DNA of 64,000 nucleotides from NCBI RefSeq assembly GCF_024679095.1, contig NC_066531.1, positions 10,865,781 through 10,929,780 on the forward strand, read 5' to 3'. Made by a program: the position numbers and the translations under genes. This document shows positions 12,173-23,910 of the stretch, piece after piece. The stretch is from Eriocheir sinensis. Taxonomy: Eukaryota > Arthropoda > Malacostraca > Decapoda > Varunidae. Numbering within the stretch: position 1 is the stretch's first letter; every line of letters begins with the position of its first letter. Under the pieces are notes generated by a model that did not search any database, had not been told where the DNA came from, and saw only the letters and a program-made list of their open reading frames with translations.

Positions 12173-12438
12173 CTAAAAATATTAGCCTAATACATCTCCG
12201 GACTGATTTCTTTCGCGGTGAGTGCATTTATAGATATACTTTTTTTTTTTTTTTTTTACTTATTATCCTCACCTCTTATCAAATTTCATGCTCCTTGTTG
12301 CTTATATTAGACACCAGTTTTGAATAGCTATATGTAATACATTATTCACTCATAAGTCCACGAAGAATTTATAAAAGAGATGGTGGTATTTTTTTTAAGG
12401 ATGTGAGGAAACCAGTGTTGTAGGTGGAATTCCTGAAG

Positions 12439-12497
<59 letters not shown>
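11700..12497. other. Unique DNA with two (GA)n tracts
   Basis: (GA)n lies at about 12119-12170 and 12441-12496, with a T-run at about 12241-12259. No gene is seen in the rest. Confidence 0.6.
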
Positions 12498-12499
<2 letters not shown>

Positions 12500-13835
12500 A
12501 CTTCGCTTAACCGGAAGATTCAAAAACACCTTTCTACTTCTAACCTTCTATCTGATCGCCAGTATGGGTTCCGCAAGGGGCGTTCTACTGGCGATCTTCT
12601 TGCTCTCTTAACTGATTCTTGGTCATCCTCTCTTAGCCGTTTCGGTGAAACTTTCTCTGTTGCGCTAGACATATCGAAAACCTTCGATTAAGTCTGGCAC
12701 AAGACTTTGCTTTCTAAACTGCCCTCTTTCAGATTATATTCCCCTCTCTGTTCCTTTATCTCCAGTTTCCTTTCCGGCCGTTTTATCTCTGCTGTGGTAG
12801 ACGGTCATTGTTCTTCCCCTAAACTTATCAACAGTGGTGTTCCACAGGCCTCTGTCCTATCGCCCGCTCTCTTCCTGTTATTCATCAATGATCTTCTTTC
12901 CATAACTAACTGCACAGTCCACTCATACGCCGACGACTCCACTCTTCATTATTCAACTTCTTTCAATAGAAGGCCATACCAACAGGAAGTACATGACTCC
13001 AGGCTGAAGGCTGCAGAACGCTTAACCTCAGACCTTGCTATCATTTCCGATTGGGGTAGAAGGAACCTTGTGTTTTTCAATGCCTCAGAAAAACAATTTA
13101 TCCACCTATCTACTCGGCACAATTTTCCAAATTCTTCAATAACACTCAGCTGTCACCTTCTTCAACACTAAATATCCTCGGTCTATCCTTAGCTCAAAAT
13201 CTCAACTGGAAACTTCACATCTCATCTCTTACTAAAGCAGTTTTCTATTTGTTGGGCTTTCTGTATCGTCTCCGCCAGTTTTTCTTCCTTCTGTACAGGG
13301 GCCTTGTCCGCCCTCGTATGGAGTATGCATCTCACTTATGGGGGGGGGGGGGCCTCCACTCATACAGCTCTTCTGGACAGAGTGGAGTCTAAGGCTCTTC
13401 GTCTCGTCAGCTCTCCTCCTCCTACTGATAGTCTTCCGTCGCGATGCTGCCTCCTTTTCTATCTTCTATCGATTTTTTCACGCTGACTGCTCTTCCGATC
13501 TTGATAACTGCATGCCTCCCCACCTCCCGCTGCACACGACTTTCTACTCATGCTCATCCCTATACTGTCCAAATCCCTTTTGCAAGAGTTAACCAGCATC
13601 TTCACTCTTTCATCCCTCACGTTGGTAAACTCCAGAACACTCTTCCTTCATCTGTATTTCCTTCTGGCTACGACTTGAACTCTTTCAAGAGGAGGGTTTC
13701 AGGGCACATCTCCTCCCGAAATTGACCTCTCTTTTTGGCCACTCCCTTGTACTCTATTCAGGAGCAGTAAGTAGTGGGCATTTTTTCTTTAATATTTTTT
13801 GTATATGCCCTTAAACTGTTTCCTTTGCTGATACA
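12498..13835 (+). mobile_element. LINE-A copy 2 (RT and 3' end)
   Basis: The copy starts in the RT (LTDSWSSSLSRFGETFSVAL). It has a stop in the FD-VWHK motif at about 12690, then SGVPQASVLSPALFLLFIND and the catalytic HSYADDSTLH (about 12919-12948). Several frame changes follow, including a G-run at 13341-13351. The 3' UTR ends near 13835 without a clean poly(A). It is a 5'-truncated, inactive copy. Confidence 0.9.
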
Positions 13836-14028
13836 ACGGATGACAAGCTTGTATCAAACAACATAGTCACATCATTCTCGAACGATCTATATGTTATTTC
13901 AAGTTCATATAATTATCTCATTTCAGGTAGATTAGAAGACAGCTGGCTCTGCAAGTGGAAATAAAGGATAATTTAATAATGCACTGCATGTAAATAACGA
14001 TTGATATTCAAAGTAACATGAAACTTCC

Positions 14029-15154
14029 GCAGTTGCGCTAGACATATCCAAAGCCTTCGATAGAGTCTGGCATAAATCTTTGCTTTCTAAACTGCCCTCT
14101 TACGGTTTCTATCCTTGTCTCTGTTCCTTTATATCCTGTTTCCTTTCTGGCCGTTCTATCTCCGCTGTGGTAGACGGTCACTGTTCTTCCCCTAAACTTA
14201 TCAACAGTAGTGTTCCACAGGGCTCTGTCCTATCACCCACTTTCCTTCTGTTATTTAGCATTGATCTTCTTTCTTTAACAAACAGTCCTATCCATTCATA
14301 CGCTGATGACTCCACTCTGCACTATTCAACTTCTTTTAACAGAAGACTTTCTCAACAGGAATTACAAGACTCCAGACTGGAGGTTGCAGAACGCTTAACC
14401 TCAGACCTTGCTATCATTTCCGATTGGGGTAAAAGGAACCTTGTGTCCTTCAGTGCCTCAAAAAAAAATCTCCACTTATCTACTCGACACAATCTTCAAA
14501 ATACCTATGCCCTATTCTTTAATAACACTCAGCTGTCACCTTCTTCAACACTAAGTATCATCGGTCTATCCTTAGCTCAAAATCTCAACTGGAAACTTCA
14601 CATCTCATCTCTCATTAAATCAGTTTTCTCGAGGTTTGGCTTTCTGTATCGTCTCTGCCAATTCTTCTTTCCCGCACATATGCTTTCCATTTATAGGGAC
14701 CCTGTCTGCCCTCGTGTGGAGTATGCATTTCACGTGTGGGGGGGCTCCACTCAAGCAGCTCTCCTGGACAGAGTGGAGTCTAAGGCTCTTCGTCTCATGA
14801 GCTCTCCTCCTCTTACTGATAGTCTTCTACCTCTTAAATTCCGCCGCCATGTTGCCTCTCTTTCTATCTTTTATCGATATTTTCATGTTGACTGCTCCTC
14901 TGAACTTGCTAACTGCATGACTTCCCTCCCCCCCTCCCGCGGCCCCGCTGCACTCGATTGTCCACTCTTGCTCATCCCTGTACTGTCCAAACCCTTTATG
15001 CAAGAGTTAACCAACATCTTCACTTTTTATCCCTGACACTGGTAAACTCTGGAACAGCCTTCCTTCTGCTTTATTTCCTCCTTGACCTCTTTCAAGAAGA
15101 GTGTATCAGAACACCTTTCCACCCGAAATTGATCTCCTTCTTTGCTACTCTATA
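14029..15154 (+). mobile_element. LINE-A copy 3, 5' segment (RT, 318-residue open frame)
   Basis: The open frame from 14080 to 15036 covers RT from the KAFDRVWHKS region through SVLSPTFLLLFSIDL, HSYADDSTLHYSTSFNRR and the thumb/C-terminal part (HISSLIKSVFSRFGFLYRL, DRVESKALRLMSS). It is one of the longest uninterrupted RT frames in the window. The element is split at 15154/16702 by a TA-flanked DNA transposon and resumes beyond it with the 3' UTR. Confidence 0.9.
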
Positions 15155-15256
15155 CAGGTAACTCTCGATTTACGCGAGTATTGCGTCCTTGAAGAGGTCG
15201 CGTAAATTAAAAACAATGTAAATCAAACAAGAGGTAGGTTTGTCGAAAAATAAATA

Positions 15257-16179
15257 CCGTATTTTTCGGCGTATAGCGCGCACCTTTTTCACATAAAAAA
15301 TGCCTGAAAGTTTAGCCTTGCGCGTTATACGCCGAATGTACAAATTTTCTTCTTCTTTGGGGTGTTTTTAAGGGTCTGTTTTTCGTCTTATCCAATTACA
15401 ACGGCAAACTTACCTTTATTATTGTTTATAATCCATCATAGTCCGTAGCTGTCTTATATGTTACCATAGAATACAGGGCGATCTAATAACTATTATACAA
15501 ACATTAAATCTGTAGAGGATCGCCCATGCCTTGCTGTTATCCCGTTTTTTCCGACGGGTGCCATTTGTATGATCTTGATCTTGATGTCACAGGTGGCTTA
15601 AGATTGTATGACTAAGGAGCAATACAAGCTACATAAAAAATCATATTGGAAAAAAAATATCCATGTGTTCATTATTAATTATTAATATTAGTGAGAATAA
15701 TGGGGTAAATATGATATCAGAAACTGTACATCATGAGTCTTGTACGAGGAGTTATTTCGCGCAATACCAGCCCGGCCGCCATTTGCATTGTTTACAAACC
15801 ACACAACCACACCCATACAACAAACAGCTGCATGCCGCGTGTCACCAGAACCGCGTGAATTGTGTCTTGCCTAGTTGTCTGTCATAACCTACGAGTGATG
15901 GTGGGAACAATATGCTTATTATATCAGAAGCTGTGCATCATCAGTATGTTTACGGGGATGTCTTTATCACAACACCAGCCCAGCCGCCATTTTCATTGCC
16001 TTACTCAAGGACACTTGTCAATTCAAGTAGTACAGATTACGCCAAAAATATATATTTCGGGAAAGTGTACATCGTCAATGTTCTTAAACCATACATATTT
16101 GTGAGCATTTTAATAACTTTTTTTTCAAAATTGTTGTCTTAAAGTCTGGGGTGCGCGTTATACACCGGTGCAAATATGG
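15257..16179. mobile_element. Second TA-flanked element nested in Tigger-A
   Basis: TIRs are CCGTATTTTTCGGCGTATAG at the left and CCATATTTGCACCGGTGTAT read inward from the right; both then continue with CGCGCACC. TA lies on each side (15255-15256, 16180-16181). The interior has a diverged ~205-bp tandem duplication (about 15690-15800 and 15895-16000). No coding region is supported. Confidence 0.8.
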
Positions 16180-16195
16180 TATTCACTTCATTCAG

Positions 16196-16196
<1 letters not shown>

Positions 16197-16267
<71 letters not shown>
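16197..16267. repeat. (GA)n microsatellite
   Basis: About 70 bases of GA repeats inside Tigger-A. Confidence 0.97.
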
Positions 16268-16270
<3 letters not shown>

Positions 16271-16354
16271 TATCCATATCACCGAGATATCCATTCAGGC
16301 ACTCAGTCTCAGCCTCACTCATGTGAGAAAGAAATGAGGGCCACCATGAACGGC

Positions 16355-16460
16355 TGGCTAGTATTGGTACCGGTACCGAGCAGTCTGGTACCGGTACCGT
16401 ACCGTATAGCTGGTATAATTAGTACCGGTACTGGCACCGGTACCTGCTCACCCCTATTGT
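16355..16460. repeat. GGTACCGGTACC-rich palindromic repeat
   Basis: Several GGTACCGGTACC and GTACCGGTAC palindromes, ending in CAGGTGCC-like DNA and ACCCCTA. It resembles ends of hAT-type MITEs; assignment is tentative. Confidence 0.4.
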
Positions 16461-16701
16461 TGAGTAGCGTGGCAGCGTGGGCACTGTATTGTTGTTCAAG
16501 TGGCGCGCGGGAAGAACTGAGCTTAGCTGTGTGGCCGCGGCACCGTGTGAGTCCAGTTGCGTGAGACATCTGGTGGCCACTCCATAAAATATCGCGTATA
16601 AGTAAAAAAAACGTGTAAATTAAACATTTATTTGGATTTTGGACCCCGCGTTATTTCAAAAACGCGTAAACCAAACTAGCGTAAATCGAGAGTTACCTGT
16701 A

Positions 16702-16793
16702 CTATTTTATTTTGTGGGAGCGGCAAGTAGCGGCCTTTTTTTTTACACTCTTTTTGTTGATCTTGCGCCGACTTTTTTGGTTGTAAAAAAATA
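16702..16793 (+). mobile_element. LINE-A copy 3, 3' UTR remainder
   Basis: Resumes after Tigger-A with GGGAGCGGCAAGTAGCGGCC and ends at GGTTGTAAAAAAA, matching the 3' ends of the other copies. Confidence 0.8.
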
Positions 16794-17445
16794 TTGTTGA
16801 ATGTGATGCTAGGCTATTTCGAGTATCATGCATGTTATTTACATGCAACACATCAACTTTCATTAAGCAAAGACACTTGCGAGCCATATATTACTTTATG
16901 TACCTGAATGAGATGAAATATGGGTATCTGAAAGGCTATAAGTCGTTCGAGTATGATCAGACTATACTGTTTGATGTACAAGAAGCTCTATCGTGTGCCT
17001 CTATGGTATATTATCGATGCAAATCGGCTTGTTTGCGGTGCAAGTAATAGGGCTTGAGGGTTTTATTTATGCACAAGAATTCAAATATATCAATGAAAAT
17101 ATAATGTTGATCTTCACGCAATTTCAAACTAACAATGCGCATCTGAAACATCTACGTTCACGAGTGGACAGATGGAATGAAACGGACTATAGTGGTCTGT
17201 CCTTCAATCTAAGTGACATTTTATTACTGCGATAGCACCCAAACTTTGAAATTCTAATTTAGTAAATATTAAGTTTAAGGAAGTGTTGGTCAACCTTGTT
17301 TTTAGATGAGTCAGTAATATTGCACTGGACCACTGAAGGTAGGAGCTTACTCCATTTTCGCACTGCAACGTTGGTGGAAAAAAAAAAATGATGCATTATT
17401 TTTCGTTCACAAAGTGTCATCGTTTACAAACAGTTTTGATTTGTT
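16794..17445. other. No gene recognised
   Basis: AT-rich DNA with only short open frames and no recognisable domain. Confidence 0.5.
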
Positions 17446-17795
17446 CACATTCTTTAAAACATTCTATCAGTTTTCCTTGGAGGCGACGGTTCTCAAGAGA
17501 GAACATGCTAAGGGTTGAGAGCCTTTCATCGTAAGGTTTATTGAACAAGGAAGGGATCATTTTTGTTGCCCGACGCTGAACACCTTCTAATTTAGCAATG
17601 CCCTTTGCATGGTGGGGGGAAAAGGTGGGGTCTGACTAAACTATTGTAAAGCGGAAGTATTATATCTTTATTATTTAATAAAATGATTATTTTAATGAAG
17701 CCCAGCAAGCTGGTCGCTTTATGTGCTGCGTCAATGAATTGCTGTGATAATTTGAGGTTTGACGCGATATTGACACCCAGGTCCTTGCTGCATTA
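17446..17795 (-). pseudogene. CR1-like LINE fragment, RT C-terminus
   Basis: Minus-strand pieces read DLGVNIASNLKLSQQFIDAA, ATSLLGFIKII, then LEGVQRRATKMIPSLFNKPY and RLSTLSMFSLENRRLQGKLI. This is the thumb and C-terminal region of CR1-like RTs. A frame change lies near 17610. It abuts the 3' end of another minus-strand LINE at about 17800. Confidence 0.75.
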
Positions 17796-17799
17796 GTTC

Positions 17800-18425
17800 T
17801 TTAAAAACATAGGAACATGAAGACGTAAGGAGTCGACAAGAGGCCGAAAGACCTGTACAAGGAACCACCTGTGATTCTAACCCCACCTAACATCACTGTC
17901 CATGAATTTATATAATCTATTTTTTTAATGTGACTATCGTATTGGAACTCACAAAATGACTGCCAAGTCTGTTCCACTCATCCACCATTCTGTTGGTTAA
18001 CCAATCTTTGCCTATGCCTTTATTGAATCTAAATTTATCCAGTTTAAACCCATTACTACATGTCGTACCAGGTTCTCTTACCACCAAAACCTGATTAATA
18101 TCCCCGTCTTAGAGCCATCAATCCATTTATAAACTTCAATCAAGTCTCCTAGCACCTTTCACCTTTCTAGAGAATGCACATTTATGGATGTTTGAATCTA
18201 TCCTCATATGGTAAGTTTCTTTACCCGTGAATCGTCTTAGTCATCCTCCTCTGTACCGATTCTAACATTTTGATATCCATTCTATAGTAAGATAACCAGA
18301 ACTGAAGCGCATAATCAAGATGGTCATAATAATGTAAAATATAGCTTGAGGATGACATCGGCGCTTCTGTTGTTTATAAATCCCTATACCCTGTTTGCTC
18401 GATTTGTAGCTTGAATGTATCGTGC
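17800..18425 (-). pseudogene. CR1-like LINE, 3' part (RT C-terminus and 3' UTR)
   Basis: On the minus strand: DHLDYALQFW, RMDIKMLESVQRRMTKTIHG, LPYEDRFKHP, the NGFKLDKFRFNKGIGKDWL region, then a 3' UTR with CTTTCGGCCTCTTGTCGACT ending in ATGTTCCTATGTT. Several stops interrupt it. It is the downstream half of the element that resumes at 19.35 kb; LINE-A copy 4 lies between the halves. Confidence 0.75.
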
Positions 18426-18504
18426 CCTTGGAGAAAGATCAGGGCTCACTAAGACCCATAAATCCCTCTCACACAAATACCTGCTTATGGAAATGTCATT
18501 TGAG

Positions 18505-19349
18505 CAAAAACAATACCAGAGCCTTCGAACTCCCACTAACCATGATCTGTACATTTCCGCCCGGAATCGTGCCTAATCTATTCTCCGACTTACCAAAAAC
18601 TCCTTCATCCATAGAAAATGTCAACACCTTGCTTTCTCTAATTCTTCCAGAGACTTCTGGCATCTAGCCAAAAATATCTCCTCCAATTCCACTTCTTCCT
18701 CTTTCCCTCCTCTCCTTAACCCTGACGGCAGCACTGCCGTCTCATCTATCTCTAAGGCTGAACTCTTCTCTCAAATTTTCTGTAACTCCACTCTGAACGA
18801 TTCTGGGCATATTGCCCTCGTATGGAGTATGCATCTCACGTGTGGGGGGGCTCCACTCACACAGCTGTTCTGGACAGAGTGGAGGCTAAGGCTCTTCGTC
18901 TCATCAGCTCTCCTGCTCTTACTGATAGTCTTCTACCTCTCAAATTCCGCCGCAATGTTGCCTCCCCTTCTATCTTCTATCGATATTTTCACGCTGACTG
19001 CTTTTCTGAACTTGCTAACTGCATGCCTCCCCCCATCATGCGGTCCTGCCTGCACACGACTTTCTACTCAAGCTCATCCCTTTACTGTCCAAATCCCTTA
19101 CTGTCCAAATCCCTTACGCACGAGTTAACCAGCATCTTAACTCTTTCATCCCTCACGCTGGTAATCTCTGGAACGATCTTACTTCATCTGTATTTCTTCC
19201 TGCCTACGACTTGAACTCATTCAAGAGGAAGGTATCAGGACACCTCTTTGGATTCTTTACAGGAGCAGCGAGTAGCGAGCTTTTTTTATAATTGATTCCT
19301 TTTTTTGTGTGCCCTTGTGCTGTCTCCTTTGCTGTAAAAAAAAATGAGG
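18505..19349 (+). mobile_element. LINE-A copy 4, internally deleted, inserted in another LINE
   Basis: Linker sequence (TRAFELPLTMICTFPPGIVP) is followed at about 18812 by the RT C-terminal part (MEYASHVWGGSTHTAVLDRV), so the RT core between them is deleted. The 3' end runs to TTTGCTGTAAAAAAAAA at about 19345. Minus-strand CR1-like RT lies on both sides. The ~70 bases before 18505 are unassigned. Confidence 0.85.
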
Positions 19350-19985
19350 TGTTGTTCCTACCTACGCTCAAAATTCTGCACCTACAGACACTGAACTCCA
19401 TCTGCCATTGCCCTCCCAATCGTACCATCTGTTTAGTTCATCCTGGAATACGATAGTGTCCTGATCTGATTCATTTACTAAACCAATCTTGAAATCATCA
19501 GCAAACTTACTGACATCACTACTAAGTCCTGTATTTAAATCACTGATATAAATGATAAACAACAGTGGACCCAAATACCAAACCTTGTGGGACCCCACTC
19601 GTAACAGCCCCAGTCACATTTTTTACCATTGATTTGCACTCTTTACTTCCAATTTCTAAGCCACGCCCTGACCCAGTTCAATACGTTCCCGTCTACTCCC
19701 TGAGCCTGTAATTCAAGCAACAGTCGGTGGTGAGGAACTTTGTCAAAAACGTTACTAAAATCAAGATATATTACATGACAGGTTTCATCTCTATCTATCG
19801 ACTCAATTCCTATATTTTAGAAGGACAAGAGATTGGTAAGGTATGACGTACCTTTCGTGAACCCATGCTGCGAGTCATGAATAAGTTATGTTTCTCTAGA
19901 TGATCTCGAATGCTTCTGGCTATTATCGACTCCATCGTCTTGTTGTAGCCGATATTAAGCTATTAGGACGCTAGCTAAAAGTAGC
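19350..19985 (-). pseudogene. CR1-like LINE, RT core fragment
   Basis: Minus strand: TMESIIARSIRDHLEKHNL, DSQHGFTKGTSYLTNLL, the DKVPHHRLLLELQAQG region, VWYLGPLLFIIYISDLNTGL, and KFADDFKIG with the FADD catalytic motif. At least three frame changes. It is the upstream half of the LINE interrupted by LINE-A copy 4, and is truncated near 19985. Confidence 0.8.
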
Positions 19986-19989
19986 TGAC

Positions 19990-20240
19990 CTGTCCCCCTC
20001 TTTCCATTATTCAATTATTCACTCACTTATCCACTCACTGACTCATTCTATCACTTCATCTCTTAACTCATTCACTCCCTCAGCCAGTCAGTCACCTTCC
20101 CCGTAGAGCTCAGTAATACTGTAGTTCTACAGACAGTAGCATGTTGTCACTCATTTGCACTTTTCTCCTTCCCTTCCTCACTCACTGACTCATTCTATCA
20201 CTCCCTCACTAACTCATGCTCTCCCACAGCCAATCCTGGA
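19990..20240. repeat. TCAC/CTCA-rich low-complexity DNA
   Basis: Loose repeats of CACTCACTGACTCATTCTAT occur twice (about 20035 and 20183). Confidence 0.6.
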
Positions 20241-20244
20241 TGGT

Positions 20245-21360
20245 CAGGTACCATTGCGCGAGTCGACCGGTGAGGTTTCTTCCTTAAAACGCTTGGATAC
20301 TACAGCATGGTCTGTAAATACATAACTCTAAAATTTTTAAGAACCCAAACAACCGCCAGGCTTTCCTCATGTGTCACTGAAAAGTCTGACTCAGCTTGGT
20401 TCGTAGTACGACTCGCATAGGCAATAGCACGATGTTTACCGCGAGCTGCATCAAAACAGCACCAAGTCCTAGGGCTTAAGCAGCTGTATAAATAGTTAAA
20501 GGGACGTTGTAGTCCGAGAATGCAAGAACTGGAGCATTGTTTAACGCTGACTTCAATTCTTTAAAACATTACTTTAGAGGCAAAGCAATTTTGGCAAAAC
20601 CGTGTATGAAAGCCTGAAAGGACTATAATAGCCTAGCGAACCCAGAAGAGATCGAACTTTTTCAACGGTTTGGGGTTGCGGAAAATTATTTACGGCAGAA
20701 AATTATTGGCCATCGTGTGGATTCCATCTCCATCTACAGTGTGTCCTAAAAATATGATTTTTGCCTTTAAGAATTCACATTTAGTTAGCTTGGACGTTAG
20801 GACAGCTTCTCTTAGTTTAAGCAAAACAGCTTCTAACTAACTAAGTGACTGTCACCATCCTTGTTACAGATGATTAAATCATCTAAATATGCTTAGACTT
20901 CTTTGCCTATCATGTCCGAGAATAATGTGATAATAATCCTATGGAAGGTAATCGGTGGTCTTTAGGCCAAAAGGCATTCTCAGCCAATCAAAATGACCGT
21001 TTGGGGTACTGAAGGCTGTTATTTCTCTGGATTCAGCTGCCATAGGCACCTGCCACTAGCCACTTAAAAGATCAAAACTACTTAACATTTTATTTCCTTG
21101 CCCAGGGACATTAACAAAACGTGCAAAGGGTACCTATCACCCTCAATTACCTCATTTACCTTCCTGAAATCGATGACAGGCCTGTAACTTCCGTCCTTTT
21201 CAGGGACTAGAAACAAAGGTTAGTTCCACGGTGATCCGGAATGCTGGATAACACCTTGTTCCAACATATATTTAATATATTCATCTACAATCTGCCTTTG
21301 ACTGTGTGGCAGTCTATTTGCTGGAATATACATGTCTCTTTCTGTTAAGTAATCCTTCAT
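20245..21360 (-). pseudogene. Ty3/gypsy RT-RNase H remnant
   Basis: The minus strand gives the order of a gypsy polymerase: VDEYIKYMLEQGVIQHSGSP, LFLVPEKDGSYRPVIDFRKV, then a decayed fingers/palm region, AYLDDLIICNKDGDSHL with the YLDD-type catalytic motif (about 20900), the connection (GFARLL, FIHGFAKIALPLK), and RNase H (NAPVLAFSDYNVPLTIYTAA, LGLGAVLMQ). Many stops and shifts break it, so it is an old copy. No LTRs could be assigned. The right edge is a (TG)n tract. Confidence 0.8.
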
Positions 21361-21383
21361 CCATTCATTGACCTTTCTGCCCA

Positions 21384-21387
21384 TTCC

Positions 21388-21421
<34 letters not shown>
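21384..21421. repeat. (TG)n microsatellite
   Basis: Short TG tract at the 3' end of the following minus-strand LINE. Confidence 0.95.
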
Positions 21422-21424
<3 letters not shown>

Positions 21425-22375
21425 ACCTAGTTGTATTTACTTAGTTGTGATTTACAGGAACGGGGCTATGCACGTGCAGTCCCATCTTTCCAACTACTAC
21501 CGTCTAATTTGGCCTTAAATATGCTTACTGACTTAGCCTACACCACTTCCCTCTCCAGCCCATTCCAGACCCCCACACATCTCTGCGGGAAGCTGTTCTT
21601 CTTGATGTCTCTTCTACAATTTCCTTTTCTCAACAGTTTTCCATTTCCTCTTAAGTTTCTCTCTTCTTTTATCAAAAGGTCATGTCTGTCCAATTTCTCT
21701 AGACCATTCATCTTCCTATACACCGCTGTTAAATCTCCCCTTTCTCTTCTAATTTCCAATGTTGGGAGGTTCAGCCTCAGCAATCTTTCTTCATACGGCA
21801 GGTCGCTCAGACTAGGTGCCATTTTTGTTGCCGTTCTCTGTATCCTCTCCAGTTTTCTAACGTGTTTCTTAAGTGATGGCGACCAAGCCACTGATGCAAA
21901 CTCTAGTCTATGGCGTATCAAGGTCACAATTAATTTTCTTACCATGTCCTCATCAATTTATGTGAACGCTGCTCTGATGTTCCTGAGCAGGTTGTGTCTC
22001 AGCTGATATTTTATTCACATGTCTTTCAGGAGACAAGTTCTCTGTGATCATCACTCTTCTGTCTTCTTGTCTAACTTATCCTTACCCAACTTATAATGTC
22101 CCTCTACTCTCATTCCAGTCTTTCCAAATTCAATAACACTGCACTTTTTGGTATTAAATTCCATTTCCCATTTCCTGCTCCATTACCACACTGTGTCCAG
22201 GTATCTCTGGAGTAGCAAGCAGTCCTCCTCTTTTTCCACTCTTCTCATTATTTTAGCGTCATCGGCAAACAGACTCATATAGCTATCCACGCCTTCTATC
22301 ATATCATTAACATATGCTGCAAACATAATTGGGGCCAACACAGAGCCTTGCGGAACTCCACTCATGTCATTTTTC
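21422..22375 (-). pseudogene. CR1-like LINE, 3' half (RT core to 3' UTR)
   Basis: Minus strand: MSGVPQGSVLAPIMFAAYVN and SLFADDAKIM with the FADD catalytic motif, then (after a frame change) a 135-residue open frame with LIVTLIRHRLEFASVAWSPS, LERIQRTATKMAPSLSDLPY, LRLNLPTLEIRRERGDLTAV and FPQRCVGVWNGL. The 3' UTR ends at the TG tract. It is 5'-truncated at about 22375. The family appears to be the one at the left edge of the window. Confidence 0.85.
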
Positions 22376-22409
22376 CAACTTGATTTTTTGTCTAATAGTT
22401 GTTCTCATC

Positions 22410-23400
22410 ATCCAGGGAGGGGTGGGGAAAGGGTACCAGGGAGGGGGTGGGGATGGGGTACCAGGGAGGGGGTGGGGAAAGGGTACCAGGGAGGGGAGGG
22501 AAAGGGTACCAGGAGGGGGTGGGGAAAGGGTACCAGGGAGGGGGTGGGGAAGGGGTACCAGGGAGGGGAGGGGAAAGGGTACCAGGGAGGGAGGGAAAGG
22601 GTACCAGGGAGGGGGTGGGGAAGGGGTACCAGGGAGGGGGTTGGGAAGAGGTACCAGGGATGGGGGAGGGAATGGGTACCAGGGATGGGGGGTGGGGAAG
22701 GGTACCAGGTAGGGGGTGGGGAAGGGGTACCAGGGGAAGGGAACCAGGGAGGGTGGTGGGGAAGGGGTACCAGGGAGGAGTGGGGAAGGAGTACTGGGGG
22801 AGGTAAAGGGGTACCAGGGAAGAGGTTGGGGGAAGGGGTACCAGGGAGGTGGGTGGAGGAATGGGTACAGGAAGGGAGTGGGAGACGGGGTACCAGGGAG
22901 GGGGTATGGGAAGGGGTACCAGGGAGGGGGGTGGGGGAAGTGGTACCAGGGAGGGGGTGGGGAAGGGTACCAGGGAGGGGGTTGGGGAAGGGGTATCAGG
23001 GATGGGGTGGGGAAGGGGTACCAGGGAGGGGTGGGGAAGGGGTACCAGGGAGAGGGTGGGGAAGGGGTACCAGGGAGGGGGTGGGGAAGGGGTACCAGGG
23101 AGGGGTGGGGAAGGGGTATCAGGGATGGGGGTGGGGAAGGGTACCAGGGAGGGGTGGGGAAGGGGTACCAGGGAGGGGGATGGAGGAAGGGGTACCAGGG
23201 AGGGGTGGGGAAGGGGTACCAGGGAGGGGGTGGGGAAGGGTACCAGGGAGGGAGTGGGGAAGGGGTATCAGGGATGGGGTGGGGAAGGGTACCAGGGAGG
23301 GGTGGGGAAGGGTACCAGGGAGGGGGTGGGGAAGGGGTACCAGGGAGGGTGGGGAAGGGGTACCAGGGAGGGTGGGGAAGAGGTACCCAGGAGGGAGGGG
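22410..23400. repeat. GGGTACCAGGGAGGGG minisatellite, ~27-bp unit
   Basis: About 35 units of the type GGGTACCAGGGAGGGGGTGG plus GGAAG, with length variants of 20-30 bases. It starts directly beside the 5'-truncated end of the CR1-like LINE. All frames stay open for long stretches on both strands only because the unit lacks stop codons. Purine-rich G-runs and KpnI-type GGTACC palindromes alternate. Confidence 0.97.
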
Positions 23401-23760
23401 GTTCATGAATGAGGGTATCAAAGGGGTGAGAAAGGGTATATCTGTGTTGCTCTTGAAAGGGTATATATGTAAGGGTTGTAAATGGGTATCGATATTTCAT
23501 CACTAAAAATACCCTTTTTCTACCCCTCTACTACCCTTTTCTTCTGAGAGTGTATCATTTGTTTATATTCCCGCAACCCCATACGCTTGTTCATGGGGGC
23601 ACATACCCTACTACATAATGCCTCCTTCTTCCTTCAGCACCCACAATTTTCACTTTCAACACCTCTGTCAAGCCTTCACCCTCAATTACCTCCTCCACCC
23701 TAATGCCTTTTTTAACCATCAACATCACACCTCCTCCCTGTTTTATCTTTCTGTCTCTCC
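23401..23760. other. Minisatellite decay zone and unique DNA
   Basis: Degenerate GGGTAT units to about 23530, then TC-rich DNA without a supported gene. Confidence 0.5.
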
Positions 23761-23910
23761 TCCGGCTTTACACCTGGCAATTCGCGGCTGGCAATACAGG
23801 CGCGGCAGCATTTTTGGTCTGGGTCTGGGTCTGGGAGCTCTTCTCGCGGCAAGTTCTCTGCAGCTGAGCGTGTCCGTCTTGTATTGCCGACTGGCGGCCA
23901 GGTAAACAAC

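Larger units (their letters stand above)
15155..16699. mobile_element. Tigger-type non-autonomous DNA transposon (Tigger-A)
   Basis: TIRs start CAGGTAACTCTCGATTTACG at 15155 and end with its reverse complement at 16699. They are flanked by TA on both sides (15153-15154 and 16700-16701), the target of Tc1/mariner-pogo elements. It lies in the 3' UTR of LINE-A copy 3, which continues exactly after it. No transposase is present. A piece of the same family lies at 33.23-33.35 kb. Confidence 0.85.

Noticed and set aside
15663..16142. Open frames inside the nested TA element
   Set aside because: They arise in a diverged internal duplication and match no transposase motif.
22364..23506. 380-residue open frames on both strands of the G-rich region
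   Set aside because: They result from a short tandem repeat lacking stop codons; all frames are open, and there is no start context or domain.
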